DNA of 38,319 bases, taken from assembly GCA_903923135.1 (NCBI GenBank), contig CAIXWN010000089.1, positions 1-38,319 on the forward strand, given 5' to 3'. The position numbers were made by a program, and so were the translations under genes. Positions 1 through 8,401 of this stretch are shown here, piece after piece (positions within the stretch are counted from its first letter, which is position 1; the number at the start of each line of letters is the position of its first letter). The notes under the pieces were generated by a model. It made no database searches. It was not told the origin of the DNA and saw only the letters and a list, made by a program, of their open reading frames with translations. Source of the DNA: an uncultured Caulobacteraceae bacterium (GTDB lineage Bacteria > Pseudomonadota > Alphaproteobacteria > Caulobacterales > Caulobacteraceae).

Positions 1-2
1 CC

Positions 3-767
3 CTGGCCCTGCTGGCCCTGGCCTGGGCCGGCCCGGCGCCGGCCGCCGGCGCGCGCTGCTGGATCGACCACGGCGCCCTGGTGGCCGCCGCCGCCTTCGG
101 CGACATCGCCGGCGATTTCCTCATCGACCTTGCCGCGCCCCATAGCCTGCTGCAGGAGAGCCGCGCCCTCGCCGACGGCGTCGAGACCCCCACGCTGACG
201 CGCGACCTCGTCGTCGCCGGCCGCCGCGTCGCCGCCGTGGAGATGACCGTCCAGAGCCTCGACGCCCGCACCCGCCACTTCGACACCGACATCAACGGCG
301 TCATCGGCGCCGACGTCCTTGGCCGCTATGTCGTCGACCTCGATCCGGGGGCGGACTGCCGGTTCTCCCTTTCCGACCCCGCGGCCCGCCTGGCCCGGCC
401 CCCGCGCGGCGCGGTCAGCCTGCCGGTCACGGTGGTCGGCGGCCGCCCGCTGGTCGAGGCCACCCTCACCGACGGCGCGCGCATCCGTCCGGGCCTCTTC
501 GCCCTGGGCACGGCCGACTGGCGCACCGTTATCGCCGGGGCCAGGCTGTCGCGCTCGCCGCCGGAAGGCGCGGCGGCGCCGGCGCGCCTGCGGGGCGTCG
601 AGGTGGCCGGGCGGCTGTTCGAACAGGTTCCGGCCGTCACCGCGCCGGCCTCCGGCGACGAGGCCCACGGGGCCATCGGCCTTTCGGTGTGGTCGCGCTG
701 GCGGCTGCGCCTCGATCCGGCCGCCGGCCGCCTGGACCTGACGCCCCTCGACCCGGGCGACCCCTGA
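3..767 (+). CDS. exported retropepsin-like (aspartyl protease-like) protein, 5' end missing
   Basis: The reading frame is open from base 3 to the TGA at 765-767, so the gene starts before the window. The first codons encode a hydrophobic leucine/alanine run ending PAPAAGA, the tail of a signal peptide, so the mature protein is probably periplasmic. About 12 residues after the GTG at 81 is FLIDLAAPHSLL, and near base 295 is GVIGADVLGRYVVDLD. These match the spacing and flavour of the first lobe of retroviral-type aspartyl proteases, where the active site is normally D-T-G-A. Here the motif reads D-L-A-A, so the fold is likely but catalysis is doubtful. A second, weaker half (VTVVGGRPLVEATL, then FALGTADW) looks like another lobe. 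The gene ends convergently with petC, with a shared hairpin between them. Function unknown; the family call rests on motif resemblance only. Confidence 0.6.
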   Translation: MALLALAWAGPAPAAGARCWIDHGALVAAAAFGDIAGDFLIDLAAPHSLLQESRALADGVETPTLTRDLVVAGRRVAAVEMTVQSLDARTRHFDTDINGVIGADVLGRYVVDLDPGADCRFSLSDPAARLARPPRGAVSLPVTVVGGRPLVEATLTDGARIRPGLFALGTADWRTVIAGARLSRSPPEGAAAPARLRGVEVAGRLFEQVPAVTAPASGDEAHGAIGLSVWSRWRLRLDPAAGRLDLTPLDPGDP

Positions 768-776
768 AAACGCCAA

Positions 777-804
777 CGACCCGGAACGTCGCCGTTCCGG
801 GTCG
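777..804. terminator. bidirectional hairpin terminator between convergent genes
   Basis: Perfect 12-base arms (CGACCCGGAACG at 777-788 and its complement at 793-804) enclose the tetraloop TCGC. The hairpin begins 10 bases after the stop of the protease-like gene and lies 30 bases after the petC stop. Read on the minus strand, it is followed by TTGGCGTTTT, a short T run that suits termination of petABC. In the plus direction the T run is lacking. Confidence 0.75.
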
Positions 805-834
805 CCTGAAATCGTATTCGGAACCGCCCGCGGA

Positions 835-1686
835 TCAGTGTCCGGCGTTGCTCCAGATCTTGCGGTAGCTGCCGTAGAGGATGCCGGTCAGCACGAACAG
901 GAAGATCATCACCGACAGGCCGAGGCTCTTGCGCTCTTCCATCTTCGGATCGGAGGCCCAGGCCAGGAACGCGGCCACGTCCTTGCCTTCCTGCTCCACC
1001 GTCGCCTTGGTGCCGTCGTCATAGGTGACGCGGTCGGCGATCAGCGGCGGGGGCATGGCGATGAAGCCGCCCACCGGCGTCTTGGCCGGGTCGCCCTTGT
1101 AGTAGGCGCTGACGTCGCCGGGCATCCAGGGGTCATAGTACTTGCCGTCCGGGATGGTCAGGCCGGCCGGGGCGTCCGTGCCGTCGCCGGTGACCACCGA
1201 ATAGATGTAGTCCGGGCCGCCTTCGCGGGCGGCGGCCAGCAGCGACATGTCCGGCGGAACCGCGCCGCCGTTGGCCGAGCGGGCCGCGGCGGTGTTGGCG
1301 AACGGCGAGGGGAAGTAGTCGGCGCTGGTGCCCGGACGCTTGATGGCGTCGCCGCTGTCGGAGTCGATGTCGGCGATCTGGTAGTCCTTGGCGATCGCCT
1401 TCACCACCGGGTTGTCGTTCGAGTTCTTGTACTTCGGATTCCAGAACGGACCGCCCGGGTCGCCCAGGTTGCGGAAGGCGATCTCGTTGAGCGAGTGGCA
1501 GGCCGAGCAGACCTCCTTGTAGACCTTGAAGCCGCGCTGCAGCTGGGCCTGGTCATACTTGCCGAACGGGCCGTCGAAGGACCAGTGGACCTCCTTCAGC
1601 GGCGCCTGGGTGCTGCCGGCGAGCGACGGGCCGGCCACGGCGACGAGGCCCGCGAACGTCGCCGCGGCGAGGATTTTGCGGAGCAT
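835..1686 (-). CDS. petC: cytochrome c1, heme subunit of the cytochrome bc1 complex
   Basis: The 283-residue protein carries the covalently bound heme c of ubiquinol:cytochrome c reductase and passes electrons from the Rieske protein to soluble cytochrome c on the periplasmic side of the inner membrane. It has an N-terminal signal peptide (about residues 1-24), the heme motif C-S-A-C-H at 60-64, the probable axial methionine in AMPPPL (Met211), and a C-terminal membrane anchor at about 255-273. I start it at the ATG at 1686. An in-frame TTG at 1695 overlaps the petB stop, but the AAGGG ribosome-binding sequence is correctly spaced only for the ATG. Last gene of petA-petB-petC, 5 bases after petB. 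Confidence 0.96.
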   Translation of the reverse strand: MLRKILAAATFAGLVAVAGPSLAGSTQAPLKEVHWSFDGPFGKYDQAQLQRGFKVYKEVCSACHSLNEIAFRNLGDPGGPFWNPKYKNSNDNPVVKAIAKDYQIADIDSDSGDAIKRPGTSADYFPSPFANTAAARSANGGAVPPDMSLLAAAREGGPDYIYSVVTGDGTDAPAGLTIPDGKYYDPWMPGDVSAYYKGDPAKTPVGGFIAMPPPLIADRVTYDDGTKATVEQEGKDVAAFLAWASDPKMEERKSLGLSVMIFLFVLTGILYGSYRKIWSNAGH

Positions 1687-1691
1687 CGATC

Positions 1692-3014
1692 TCAACCCTT
1701 CGTTTCGGGGGCGGCCGCGGCGCCCGAGGGCACGCCGGCAGGGTGCGAAAGCACGGGCGTGTACAGGGAGTCCGGAACCGGCAGGGGGGTCTCGGTCAGG
1801 CCCAGCAGCGGGGTGATGACCAGGAAGTAGGCGAAGTAGTAGATCGACGAGATCCGGCTCAGCCAGGTGACGCTGTTGAGGTCATAGTCGATCAGGTTGA
1901 ACGTCGTCAGGCCGTGGATGACCTGGCCGTCCGGCTCCTGGGCCCCGCACCAGCCGAGGGCGGCGCAGGCGACGATCCAGATGAAGAAGAACATCCGGTA
2001 CTGCGGACGGTAGCGCATGGAGCGCACCTTGGAGGTGTCCAGCCAGGGCAGGATGAACAGCATGCCCAGGGCGCCGGCCAGGGCCAGCACGCCGATCAGC
2101 TTGTCGGGGATGGCGCGCAGGATGGCGTAGAACGGCAGCAGGTACCATTCGGGCACGATGTGCGCCGGGGTCTTCAGCGGGTCGGCCATGCTCTGGTTGT
2201 CGACCTTGCCCAGGGCCTCGGGCATGTAGAAGACGAACACCGCGAAGAGGATCATGAAGACCGAGATCGCGAACAGGTCCTTCACCGTATAGTACGGGTG
2301 GAAGGGCAGGGTGTCGGACTTGCTCTTCACCTCGACCCCGGTGGGGTTGGCGTTGCCCGGAACGTGCAGGGCCCAGATGTGCAGGGCCACCACAGCGGCG
2401 ATGGCGAACGGCAGCAGATAGTGCAGCGAGAAGAAGCGGTTCAGCGTCGGCTCGTCCACCGAGAAGCCGCCCCACAGCAGCGCCGTCAGCGGCTTGCCGA
2501 TGAAGGGGAAGGCCCCGAACAGGCTGGTGATCACCTTGGCGCCCCAGAAGCTCATCTGGCCCCAGGGAAGCACATAGCCCATGAAGGCCGTGGCCATCAT
2601 CAGCACATAGATCACGCAGCCCAGCAGCCAGAGCACCTCGCGGGGGGCCTTGTACGAGCCGTAGTAGAGGCCGCGCAGGATGTGGATGTAGACCGCCAGG
2701 AAGAACATCGAGGCGCCGTTGGCGTGCAGGCCGCGGATCAGCCAGCCGTAGTTGACGTCGCGCATGATGCCGCGCTGGACCGAGAGGAAGGCGCCGGCGC
2801 CGCTGGGGTCGTAGTGCATCGCCAGCACGATGCCGGTGACGATCTGAACGCCCAGGCAAAAGGCCAGGATGCCGCCGAAGGTGTACCAGTAGTTGAGGTT
2901 CCGCGGCGTCGGGAAGCTCATCAGATCGGCGCCGAAGCGGATGATGGGCAGGCGGGTGTCGAGCCAGCGCTCGATGGCCGTATTGGGCTGGTAAGTGCTC
3001 GGATGGTCGCTCAT
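1692..3014 (-). CDS. petB: cytochrome b subunit of the cytochrome bc1 complex
   Basis: This 440-residue polytopic inner-membrane protein holds hemes bL and bH and forms the quinol oxidation and quinone reduction sites. The four heme-ligand histidines fit the family spacing: His97/His111 and His198/His212. The quinol-oxidation loop motif PEWY is at 288-291, in [15 protein letters not shown]. Full-length for a fused alphaproteobacterial cytochrome b, with about eight hydrophobic helices. The start follows the petA stop by 7 bases and the stop precedes the petC ATG by 5, so the three genes form one operon. The C-terminal tail beyond the last helix is alanine-rich ([15 protein letters not shown]). 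Confidence 0.97.
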   Translation of the reverse strand: MSDHPSTYQPNTAIERWLDTRLPIIRFGADLMSFPTPRNLNYWYTFGGILAFCLGVQIVTGIVLAMHYDPSGAGAFLSVQRGIMRDVNYGWLIRGLHANGASMFFLAVYIHILRGLYYGSYKAPREVLWLLGCVIYVLMMATAFMGYVLPWGQMSFWGAKVITSLFGAFPFIGKPLTALLWGGFSVDEPTLNRFFSLHYLLPFAIAAVVALHIWALHVPGNANPTGVEVKSKSDTLPFHPYYTVKDLFAISVFMILFAVFVFYMPEALGKVDNQSMADPLKTPAHIVPEWYLLPFYAILRAIPDKLIGVLALAGALGMLFILPWLDTSKVRSMRYRPQYRMFFFIWIVACAALGWCGAQEPDGQVIHGLTTFNLIDYDLNSVTWLSRISSIYYFAYFLVITPLLGLTETPLPVPDSLYTPVLSHPAGVPSGAAAAPETKG

Positions 3015-3021
3015 CTGCGGT

Positions 3022-3579
3022 CTAGCCGATCTTCACTTTGGTGTCGCTGAGGAACGCGTACTCGGGCACCTCGAGGTTCTTCGGGGCGGGGCCTTTGCGG
3101 ATGCGCGCGGAGGTGTCGTACTGCGAGCCGTGGCAGGGGCACAGCCAGCCGCCGTAGTCGCCCTGGGCGAACACCGGCACGCAGCCCAGGTGGGTGCAGC
3201 TGGCCAGGACGATCAGCCACTCCTCGTGGCCGGCCTTGACGCGGTTGGCGTCGGGCTCGGGGTCCTTCATGTCGGCGGTGACATGATCGTCGGCCTTGGC
3301 CTTGGCGATTTCCGCCGGGGTGCGGTGGCGGATGAACACCGGCTGCTTGCGCCAGGAGATCGTCACCTGCTGGCCGAGGGCCACCTTGCTGACGTCATAC
3401 TCCAGCGAGGCCAGGGCCAGGGTGTCGGCCGCGGGGTTGAGTTCGTCGATCAGCGGCCAGGCCACTGCGGCGACGCCGCCGAGGGTCGCCGCGGCGGCGG
3501 CGATGTGGATGAAATCCCGCCGGCTCGGATCGGCCGAGCCGTCCGCCACGGGTGCTGAATGCGCCAGGCTGTCTGCCAC
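3022..3579 (-). CDS. petA: Rieske iron-sulfur subunit of the cytochrome bc1 complex
   Basis: Takes an electron from ubiquinol and hands it to cytochrome c1. The two [2Fe-2S] ligand boxes are complete: C-T-H-L-G-C (about 128-133) and C-P-C-H-G-S (about 147-152). The N-terminus has a twin-arginine signal/anchor, SRRDFIHIA followed by a hydrophobic helix, as expected for Tat-dependent Rieske proteins. I prefer the GTG at 3579 (185 residues, AGGA about 12 bases upstream), which gives a normal family length. The frame stays open to an ATG at 3618, which would add 13 residues of unlikely sequence. First gene of petABC, divergent from trmL; the shared upstream region of about 90 bases must hold both promoters. 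Confidence 0.95.
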   Translation of the reverse strand: MADSLAHSAPVADGSADPSRRDFIHIAAAAATLGGVAAVAWPLIDELNPAADTLALASLEYDVSKVALGQQVTISWRKQPVFIRHRTPAEIAKAKADDHVTADMKDPEPDANRVKAGHEEWLIVLASCTHLGCVPVFAQGDYGGWLCPCHGSQYDTSARIRKGPAPKNLEVPEYAFLSDTKVKIG

Positions 3580-3671
3580 CTTGAAACTTATCCTCGCTCG
3601 GTAAAGGCCCCGCACCATTGCGGAAGCCCATGGACCACCACGACGGTCTATCTATAGGGGGTTCGCTTAGA

Positions 3672-4145
3672 ATGCGTCTCGCCCTTTTTCAACCAGACAT
3701 TCCGCAAAACGTCGGCGCCGCCATGCGACTCTGCGCGTGCCTGAATGTTGGGCTCGACATTATCGAGCCCTGCGCCTTCCCCCTCGACGACCGCGCCATG
3801 CGTCGCGCCGCCCTCGATTACGGCCCGCTCGCCGCCGTGGCGCGCCACGAGTCCTGGGCGGCGTTCCTGGCCCAGGTGGCCCCGCCGGCCCGCCTGGTGC
3901 TGCTCTCCACCCGGGGCGAGGGCCGCTTTCCGGATTTCGCCTTCCGGGCCGACGACATCGTGCTGATGGGCTCGGAGAGCGCCGGGGCCCCCGACGCGGT
4001 GCACCACGCCGCCTTCGCCCGCCTGCGCATCCCCATCGCCGGCCCGGCCCGTTCGCTCAACGTGGTCACCGCCGCCACTCTGGCGCTCGGCGAGGCTCTG
4101 CGGCAGAACAGTCTCTATCCCTCAGACGGAAGCGCCCCCGCATGA
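3672..4145 (+). CDS. trmL: tRNA (cytidine(34)-2'-O)-methyltransferase (SPOUT family)
   Basis: Predicted to 2'-O-methylate the wobble nucleotide of certain tRNA-Leu species using S-adenosylmethionine. The 157-residue length is typical of TrmL. The diagnostic SPOUT motifs are present: the N-terminal LFQPDIPQNVGAAMRL, the central GSESAGAPD, and the C-terminal knot segment RSLNVVTAATLALGEALRQ. I start it at the ATG at 3672, where homology to the family begins; upstream in-frame codons back to 3618 look non-conserved. Its stop overlaps the hemF start as ATGA, so the two are translationally coupled. Confidence 0.93.
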   Translation: MRLALFQPDIPQNVGAAMRLCACLNVGLDIIEPCAFPLDDRAMRRAALDYGPLAAVARHESWAAFLAQVAPPARLVLLSTRGEGRFPDFAFRADDIVLMGSESAGAPDAVHHAAFARLRIPIAGPARSLNVVTAATLALGEALRQNSLYPSDGSAPA

Positions 4146-5017
4146 CCGACGCCCCCTCCGCCGATTCCGACCGCGTCCGCCGCGCCCGCGCCTGGTTCGA
4201 CAGCCTGCGCGATTCCCTGGTCGCCGCCTTCCACGCCCTGGAGGACGACGCCCCGGCAGACCTCTATCCGGGCGAGCCCGGCCGCTTCGAGCTGAAGCCC
4301 TGGGTGCGCGAGGGCGGCGGCGGCGGGGTGATGGGCTTCCTGCACGGACGCCTGTTCGAGAAGGTCGGCCTGCACATCAGCGAGGTGCACGGCGTGTTCA
4401 CGCCCGAGATGGCCGCCACCATGCCCGGCGCGAAGGACGATCCGCGCTTCGTCGCCACCGGCGTCAGCCTGATCGCCCACATGGTCAGTCCGCGGGTGCC
4501 GGCGGTGCACATGAACACCCGCTACCTGGCCACCACCAGCGGCTGGTTCGGCGGCGGCGCCGACCTGACGCCCCTGCTGGCCTATCAGCGCCAGCAGGAC
4601 TTCCCCGACGCCATCGCCTTCCACGCCGCCATGAAGGGGGCCTGCGATCCGCATCACCCCGAATGGCACGCGAAGTACAAGGAAGAGTGCGACCACTATT
4701 TCTTCCTGCCCCACCGCAACGAGCCGCGGGGCATCGGCGGCATCTTCTACGACCGTCACTACAGCGGCGATTTCGAGCGCGACTTCGCCTTCACCCAGGA
4801 TGTCGGCCGGGCCCTGCTGGAGGTCTATCCGCGTCTGGTGCGGGGCCGCATGGCCGAGCCGTGGACGGCGGCCGAGCGCGAGGAGCAGCTGATCCGCCGC
4901 GGCCGCTATGTGGAGTTCAACCTGCTCTATGACCGCGGCACGATGTTCGGCCTGAAGACCGGCGGCAACATCGAATCGATCCTCTCGTCCATGCCGCCCG
5001 AGGTCAAATGGCCCTGA
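4142..5017 (+). CDS. hemF: oxygen-dependent coproporphyrinogen III oxidase
   Basis: Aerobic heme biosynthesis: oxidative decarboxylation of two propionates of coproporphyrinogen III to give protoporphyrinogen IX. At 291 residues it has normal family length. Recognisable blocks include VHMNTRYLATTSGWFGGGADLTP-type sequence in the centre (near base 4510), the HRNEPRGIGGIFYD region, and the C-terminal FNLLYDRGTMFGLKTGG followed by SMPPEVKW. Starts at ATG 4142 inside the trmL stop (ATGA overlap). Its 3' end overlaps the convergent acyltransferase gene by 14 bases, so no room remains for a separate terminator. Confidence 0.97.
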   Translation: MTDAPSADSDRVRRARAWFDSLRDSLVAAFHALEDDAPADLYPGEPGRFELKPWVREGGGGGVMGFLHGRLFEKVGLHISEVHGVFTPEMAATMPGAKDDPRFVATGVSLIAHMVSPRVPAVHMNTRYLATTSGWFGGGADLTPLLAYQRQQDFPDAIAFHAAMKGACDPHHPEWHAKYKEECDHYFFLPHRNEPRGIGGIFYDRHYSGDFERDFAFTQDVGRALLEVYPRLVRGRMAEPWTAAEREEQLIRRGRYVEFNLLYDRGTMFGLKTGGNIESILSSMPPEVKWP

Positions 5018-6107
5018 GGGCCCGCGCCGGCTGACGGCGGATCGATCTGAGGAAGCCGAGAACCGGCTTCTCCACCCAGGCCCGCGCCGCGAGGCCGGCG
5101 ATCAGCGAGGCGGCCATGGCCGCCGGCAGGAACAGCCACGGCCGTCCCCAGCCCAGGGTGTGCGCCACCAGGGCGGTGGCCGGCAGGTGCAGCAGATAGG
5201 TGGCGTAGGAGGCGTCGCCCAGGGTGGTGATCAGGCGCGCCGTCCTCGGCGGGGCCGGCCGCGCCCCCGGTCGCAGCTCCAGGGTCAGGCCCCCGGCGAC
5301 GGTCAGCAGGGCGGGAAGGCCCCACAGCAGGGGGCGCCACAGCTCCGTGAACATTCCGCCGGTCTGCCCCGCGACCCACAGCCCCAGGGCGGCGACGATC
5401 AGGGCCGCCCCGGCCAGGGCGCTCTTCGGCAACGCCCTGTGCTCCACCGCCAGACCCAGGCCGACGCCGGCGGCGAACTGCAGCAGCATGGGGTTGGCCC
5501 CCAGGAAATAGAACGGTTCGGGCACGAGGAAGCCGAAGGCCGTCGCCGCCGCCAGGGCCCCGGTGACCAGGCGTCCGCGCCAGGGGCGGGGCGCGGCGAG
5601 GGCGGCGGCGAAGATCAGATAGAAGGCCGCCTCATAGGTCAGGGTCCAGCCCGGCGGCAGGGTGGGGAAGGGCAGGCCGCGCGGATCGATATGGGGAATG
5701 AACGCCAGCGACAGGGCAAGGTGCGCCCAGCCCGGCCGCACCTCGGGCAGGAAGTCCGGCCTCGCCAGGGCCACGGCCAGGACGCCCAGGGTGGCCAGCC
5801 AGTAGAGCGGCGCCACCCGCGTCGCCCGCCGCCACAGAAAGTCCAGGGGGGCCACGGCGCGCCCGGCGGTCACATGCCACATGATGAAGCCGCTGATCAC
5901 GAAGAACACGTCCACCCCGGCGCGGCCGACGTCGAAGCCCCCGTCGGCCCACTGCAGGGCGTGGTAGGCGACCACCGCCAGGGCCGCCAGGGCCCGCAGG
6001 GCCTGGATCGACAGCAGCACCTCCGGCGGGGCGCGGGCGGGCGGGGCGGCGTGTGCCAGGGCGTGTCTCCTCGCGTCTGACCGGACAGGGCCCGCGCCGC
6101 TTCTCAA
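5004..6107 (-). CDS. acyltransferase family 3 (OafA/YrhL-type) membrane protein
   Basis: A polytopic membrane protein of up to 367 residues that probably transfers an acyl group to a surface glycan or lipid. The N-terminal signature is clear: LLSIQALRALAALAVVAYHAL with the conserved histidine, then DVFFVISGFIMWHVT and FLWRRATRVAPLYWLATL. About ten hydrophobic helices follow. The start is uncertain. The longest frame begins with TTG at 6107 and a poor ribosome-binding site; a GTG at 6020 (VLLSIQAL) would place the start right at the conserved region. The acceptor is not predictable. It is divergent from the next gene and overlaps hemF at its 3' end. Confidence 0.85.
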   Translation of the reverse strand: MRSGAGPVRSDARRHALAHAAPPARAPPEVLLSIQALRALAALAVVAYHALQWADGGFDVGRAGVDVFFVISGFIMWHVTAGRAVAPLDFLWRRATRVAPLYWLATLGVLAVALARPDFLPEVRPGWAHLALSLAFIPHIDPRGLPFPTLPPGWTLTYEAAFYLIFAAALAAPRPWRGRLVTGALAAATAFGFLVPEPFYFLGANPMLLQFAAGVGLGLAVEHRALPKSALAGAALIVAALGLWVAGQTGGMFTELWRPLLWGLPALLTVAGGLTLELRPGARPAPPRTARLITTLGDASYATYLLHLPATALVAHTLGWGRPWLFLPAAMAASLIAGLAARAWVEKPVLGFLRSIRRQPARALRAI

Positions 6108-6185
6108 CCGGCGGTCCGATGGGATATCAGGAGCCCTGGCCTAAGCGACCGCCGTCCGGTTTCCAAGGGCCGGCGGAATCCGTTC

Positions 6186-7685
6186 ATGCCCGACTGGCCC
6201 TCCATCCCGCGCCGACTGCTGCTCAGCCTCGCCGGCGTGGGCGCCGGGCTGGCGGCCACGCCCTCGCCCGCCTTCGCCCGCAACGAGCCGCGCGGCCGCC
6301 ACGCCGAGCCGACCCTGCTGCCCACCGTCTGGGTCGATTTCTTCAAGGGCCAGAGGATCTGGGCCTACGCCGACCGCCACAGCCTGCGGCCCGGCGAGCG
6401 GCTGAACATCATGGCCGCCAGCGGGCCGGGCCAGCCGGTCCGCCGCGTGCGCCTGGAGGTGTTCCGCATCGGCGCGGCCGCCCCGGTGAAGGTGTGGACC
6501 AGCCCGTTCTCCGACGTGGCCTATCACCCCGCCACGGCCACCGGCGCGGCCCTCGGCCCCGGCTGGCCGGCCACCTTCGCCGACATCGACACCACCGGCT
6601 GGCCGCCGGGCTGCTACTACGCCGACATCGTCGAGCAGACGACCGCCACCCGCGACGTCAAGGCCGCCTTCTGGATCGTCACCAACCCCAAGCGCTCCGG
6701 CGCCGTGCTCGTCCGCCTGGGGACCAACACCTACCAGGCCTACAACGCCTGGGGCGGCCACAGCCTCTATCCCAGCGACGACGACGAGGCCCGCGGCCTG
6801 CTGGTCACCTTCGACCGCCCCACGGAACCCAGCTTCTTCGAATACGACGTCTATCTGGCCACCTGGCTGGAGGGGCTGGCCGCCGGCCTCGGCGGGGTCG
6901 ACTACGCCGCCAACTTCGACGTCCACGCCGACCCGACGATCCTCGACCACTATCCGCTGGTGATCACCGGCTCGCACGACGAATACTGGAGCGGCGAGGA
7001 GTTCGAGGCCTTCCACCGGCGCATCTTCAAGCTCGGCCGCAACACCCTCTTCCTCGGCGCCAACACCGCCTACTACCAGATCCGCTACGGTGACCTGAAC
7101 CGCGCGCCGGGCACGGCGGACCTCGGCCGTCAGCTGGTCTGCTACAAGACCGCCAGCGATCCGGTCGCCCGGCGCGCCGGCCACGGCGATCCGCGACGCC
7201 TGGTCACCGGCCTGTTCCGCGACAACGCCCGGCGCCCGGAGACCATGCTGCTCGGCGGCGCCTTCCAGAACTGGTTCGAGGCCTCGCGCTCCAAGCGCCA
7301 CGCCTTCCGGGTCGCCCGCACCGATCTGCCGTTCTTCGCCGGCACCGGCTGGAAGGTGGGCGACATCGCCGCCGAGGTGGTCGGCTATGAGTGGGACAAC
7401 CGCGACCCGGACGGCGACGGCAAGCGCCTGTGGGACGCCGCCCGCTCGCTCGACCCGGCCATCGACCCGGCGCGGATCAGCGTGCTCTTCCGCGGCGAGG
7501 CGATCGCCGAGGACGGCACGCCGGGGATCGCCGAGGCGACCTTCTACCGGTCCCCCGCCGGCGCCCAGGTGTTCAACGCCGGCTCGGTGCGCTGGGTGTG
7601 GGGCCTGGGCAAGGAAGGCTTCGTCAATACCGCCTTCCAGCGCTTCAACGAGAACCTGATCCGCCAGCTCAGCGCCCGGCGATAG
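6186..7685 (+). CDS. exported N,N-dimethylformamidase beta-subunit-like protein
   Basis: The 499-residue protein resembles the C-terminal part of the large subunit of N,N-dimethylformamidase. The characteristic stretches are TNTYQAYNAWGGHSLYPS, YPLVITGSHDEYWSGEEFE and a late NAGSVRWVWGLG block. The N-terminus has PRR (8-10), a hydrophobic run and an AFA cleavage site near residue 31, a Tat-like signal, so it is probably exported, unlike the cytoplasmic amidase. No small (alpha) subunit gene is nearby. Dimethylformamide hydrolysis should not be assumed; many members of this superfamily have no known substrate. Starts at ATG 6186 with GGCGGA about 8 bases upstream. It faces the next gene convergently with only 12 bases between stops. 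Confidence 0.75.
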   Translation: MPDWPSIPRRLLLSLAGVGAGLAATPSPAFARNEPRGRHAEPTLLPTVWVDFFKGQRIWAYADRHSLRPGERLNIMAASGPGQPVRRVRLEVFRIGAAAPVKVWTSPFSDVAYHPATATGAALGPGWPATFADIDTTGWPPGCYYADIVEQTTATRDVKAAFWIVTNPKRSGAVLVRLGTNTYQAYNAWGGHSLYPSDDDEARGLLVTFDRPTEPSFFEYDVYLATWLEGLAAGLGGVDYAANFDVHADPTILDHYPLVITGSHDEYWSGEEFEAFHRRIFKLGRNTLFLGANTAYYQIRYGDLNRAPGTADLGRQLVCYKTASDPVARRAGHGDPRRLVTGLFRDNARRPETMLLGGAFQNWFEASRSKRHAFRVARTDLPFFAGTGWKVGDIAAEVVGYEWDNRDPDGDGKRLWDAARSLDPAIDPARISVLFRGEAIAEDGTPGIAEATFYRSPAGAQVFNAGSVRWVWGLGKEGFVNTAFQRFNENLIRQLSARR

Positions 7686-7697
7686 GCCCGCGGCCGG

Positions 7698-8081
7698 TCA
7701 GGGGGCGTAGCTGCTGCGCGCCTTGATCCCCCAGTGGCCGTTCTCCCGGGTCACCACATAGATCGAATCGAAGCCGCCGATGACGCCGCCGTCGCGGCGG
7801 TAGCGGGTGAAGCGGGTGTCGAAGTGCACCTTGTCGGGCCCGCTGTGGATCACCTCCCGGCGCTCCCAGGCCGAATGGCTCCACTCGGCCAGCGGCCCGC
7901 TGTCGAACATCGACGGCTGATGGTGTCCGGCCTCGATGACCGTCAGCGTGTTCGACGCCAGCCGCACGCTGGGAAAGTTGAACGTCGCCTCGAAAGCCTT
8001 CAGGTCGCGGGCGTTGAAGGCGGCCATGAAATCGTCGAGGCAGCGCATCGCCGCGGCGATCTCGGCGATATGTTCGGTCAT
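7698..8081 (-). CDS. NTF2-like (SnoaL/DUF4440-type) small protein
   Basis: A 127-residue single-domain protein. The N-terminal helix MRCLDDFMAAFNARDLKAFEATF followed by mixed strands ending FDSIYVVTRENGHWGIKARSSY is characteristic of the NTF2-like cone fold (SnoaL, ketosteroid-isomerase-like). No catalytic Asp/His pair can be assigned with certainty. Members bind or isomerise small hydrophobic molecules, but function cannot be inferred from fold alone. A monocistronic unit whose promoter must lie in the AT-rich, palindrome-bearing gap upstream (8082-8401). Confidence 0.7.
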   Translation of the reverse strand: MTEHIAEIAAAMRCLDDFMAAFNARDLKAFEATFNFPSVRLASNTLTVIEAGHHQPSMFDSGPLAEWSHSAWERREVIHSGPDKVHFDTRFTRYRRDGGVIGGFDSIYVVTRENGHWGIKARSSYAP

Positions 8082-8213
8082 GGCGGGTCCTCCGGAGAGG
8101 CGGATAGTAACGCCGCTCGCGGCGGGTTTTCCAGCCGACGCTTGACGACGCCCGGACAGGGGCGCGACGCTGGTATTACATAAATTTATTGATGTGGCGT
8201 ATTGACGCGACGA

Positions 8214-8246
8214 CCCGCGGACAACACATCATGTGTTGTCCGCGGG
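8214..8246. repeat. perfect 33-base palindrome (16-base arms, 1-base centre)
   Basis: Arm CCCGCGGACAACACAT at 8214-8229, a single C at 8230, and the exact complement at 8231-8246. It follows a strikingly AT-rich stretch (8172-8193, TATTACATAAATTTATT) in an otherwise GC-rich region. It is either an operator upstream of the minus-strand NTF2-like gene or the first stem of a small transcript that ends at the hairpin 8274-8310. As RNA it would form a stem of about 15 pairs with a 3-base loop. Confidence 0.9.
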
Positions 8247-8273
8247 CATCCCCCCGTTCTCGCGGCATAACTG

Positions 8274-8310
8274 GCCCGGCGGAGTGTGCATTTCGCCGGG
8301 CTACTTTTTT
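8274..8310 (+). terminator. intrinsic terminator without an upstream plus-strand gene
   Basis: Stem GCCCGGCG (8274-8281) pairs perfectly with CGCCGGGC (8294-8301) around a 12-base loop and is followed by TAC and six T residues (8305-8310). This is a textbook rho-independent terminator in the plus direction. The nearest upstream plus-strand gene ends at 7685, with an opposite-strand gene between, so the terminator has no obvious client other than a short RNA beginning inside this gap. Confidence 0.7.
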
Positions 8311-8340
8311 CCAAGCCGTCACAATGAGCAAGGCCGCCGT

Positions 8341-8383
8341 TGGCTTTTCGCGAACTCGGCGCCGAGGCGTGTCGCAAAAGCCA
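8341..8383 (-). terminator. hairpin downstream of the ABC exporter gene
   Basis: TGGCTTTT (8341-8348) pairs with AAAAGCCA (8376-8383). After one bulged C the stem continues with GCGA (8350-8353) pairing TCGC (8372-8375). Inside lies the 12-base palindrome CTCGGCGCCGAG (8355-8366). It lies 18 bases beyond the stop of the minus-strand exporter gene and probably marks its transcript end, although the T run sits within the stem rather than after it. Confidence 0.4.
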
Positions 8384-8401
8384 CAGCCGCCGGGCCGCCG
8401 G

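Larger units (their letters stand above)
8190..8310 (+). ncRNA. candidate small RNA: two stem-loops ending in a terminator
   Basis: Between two minus-strand genes, the plus strand carries a long perfect stem-loop (8214-8246) and 27 bases later an intrinsic terminator (8274-8310). This arrangement is typical of short noncoding RNAs. No convincing -35/-10 pair with correct spacing was found, so the 5' end given here is arbitrary. No open frame with coding character covers it. The rival reading is an operator plus an unrelated terminator. Confidence 0.3.

Noticed and set aside
838-3050. Long plus-strand frames opposite petB and petC
   Set aside because: They mirror the real bc1 genes on the other strand. 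They are rich in Arg, Gly, His and Gln with no family motif, a known effect of GC-rich third positions.
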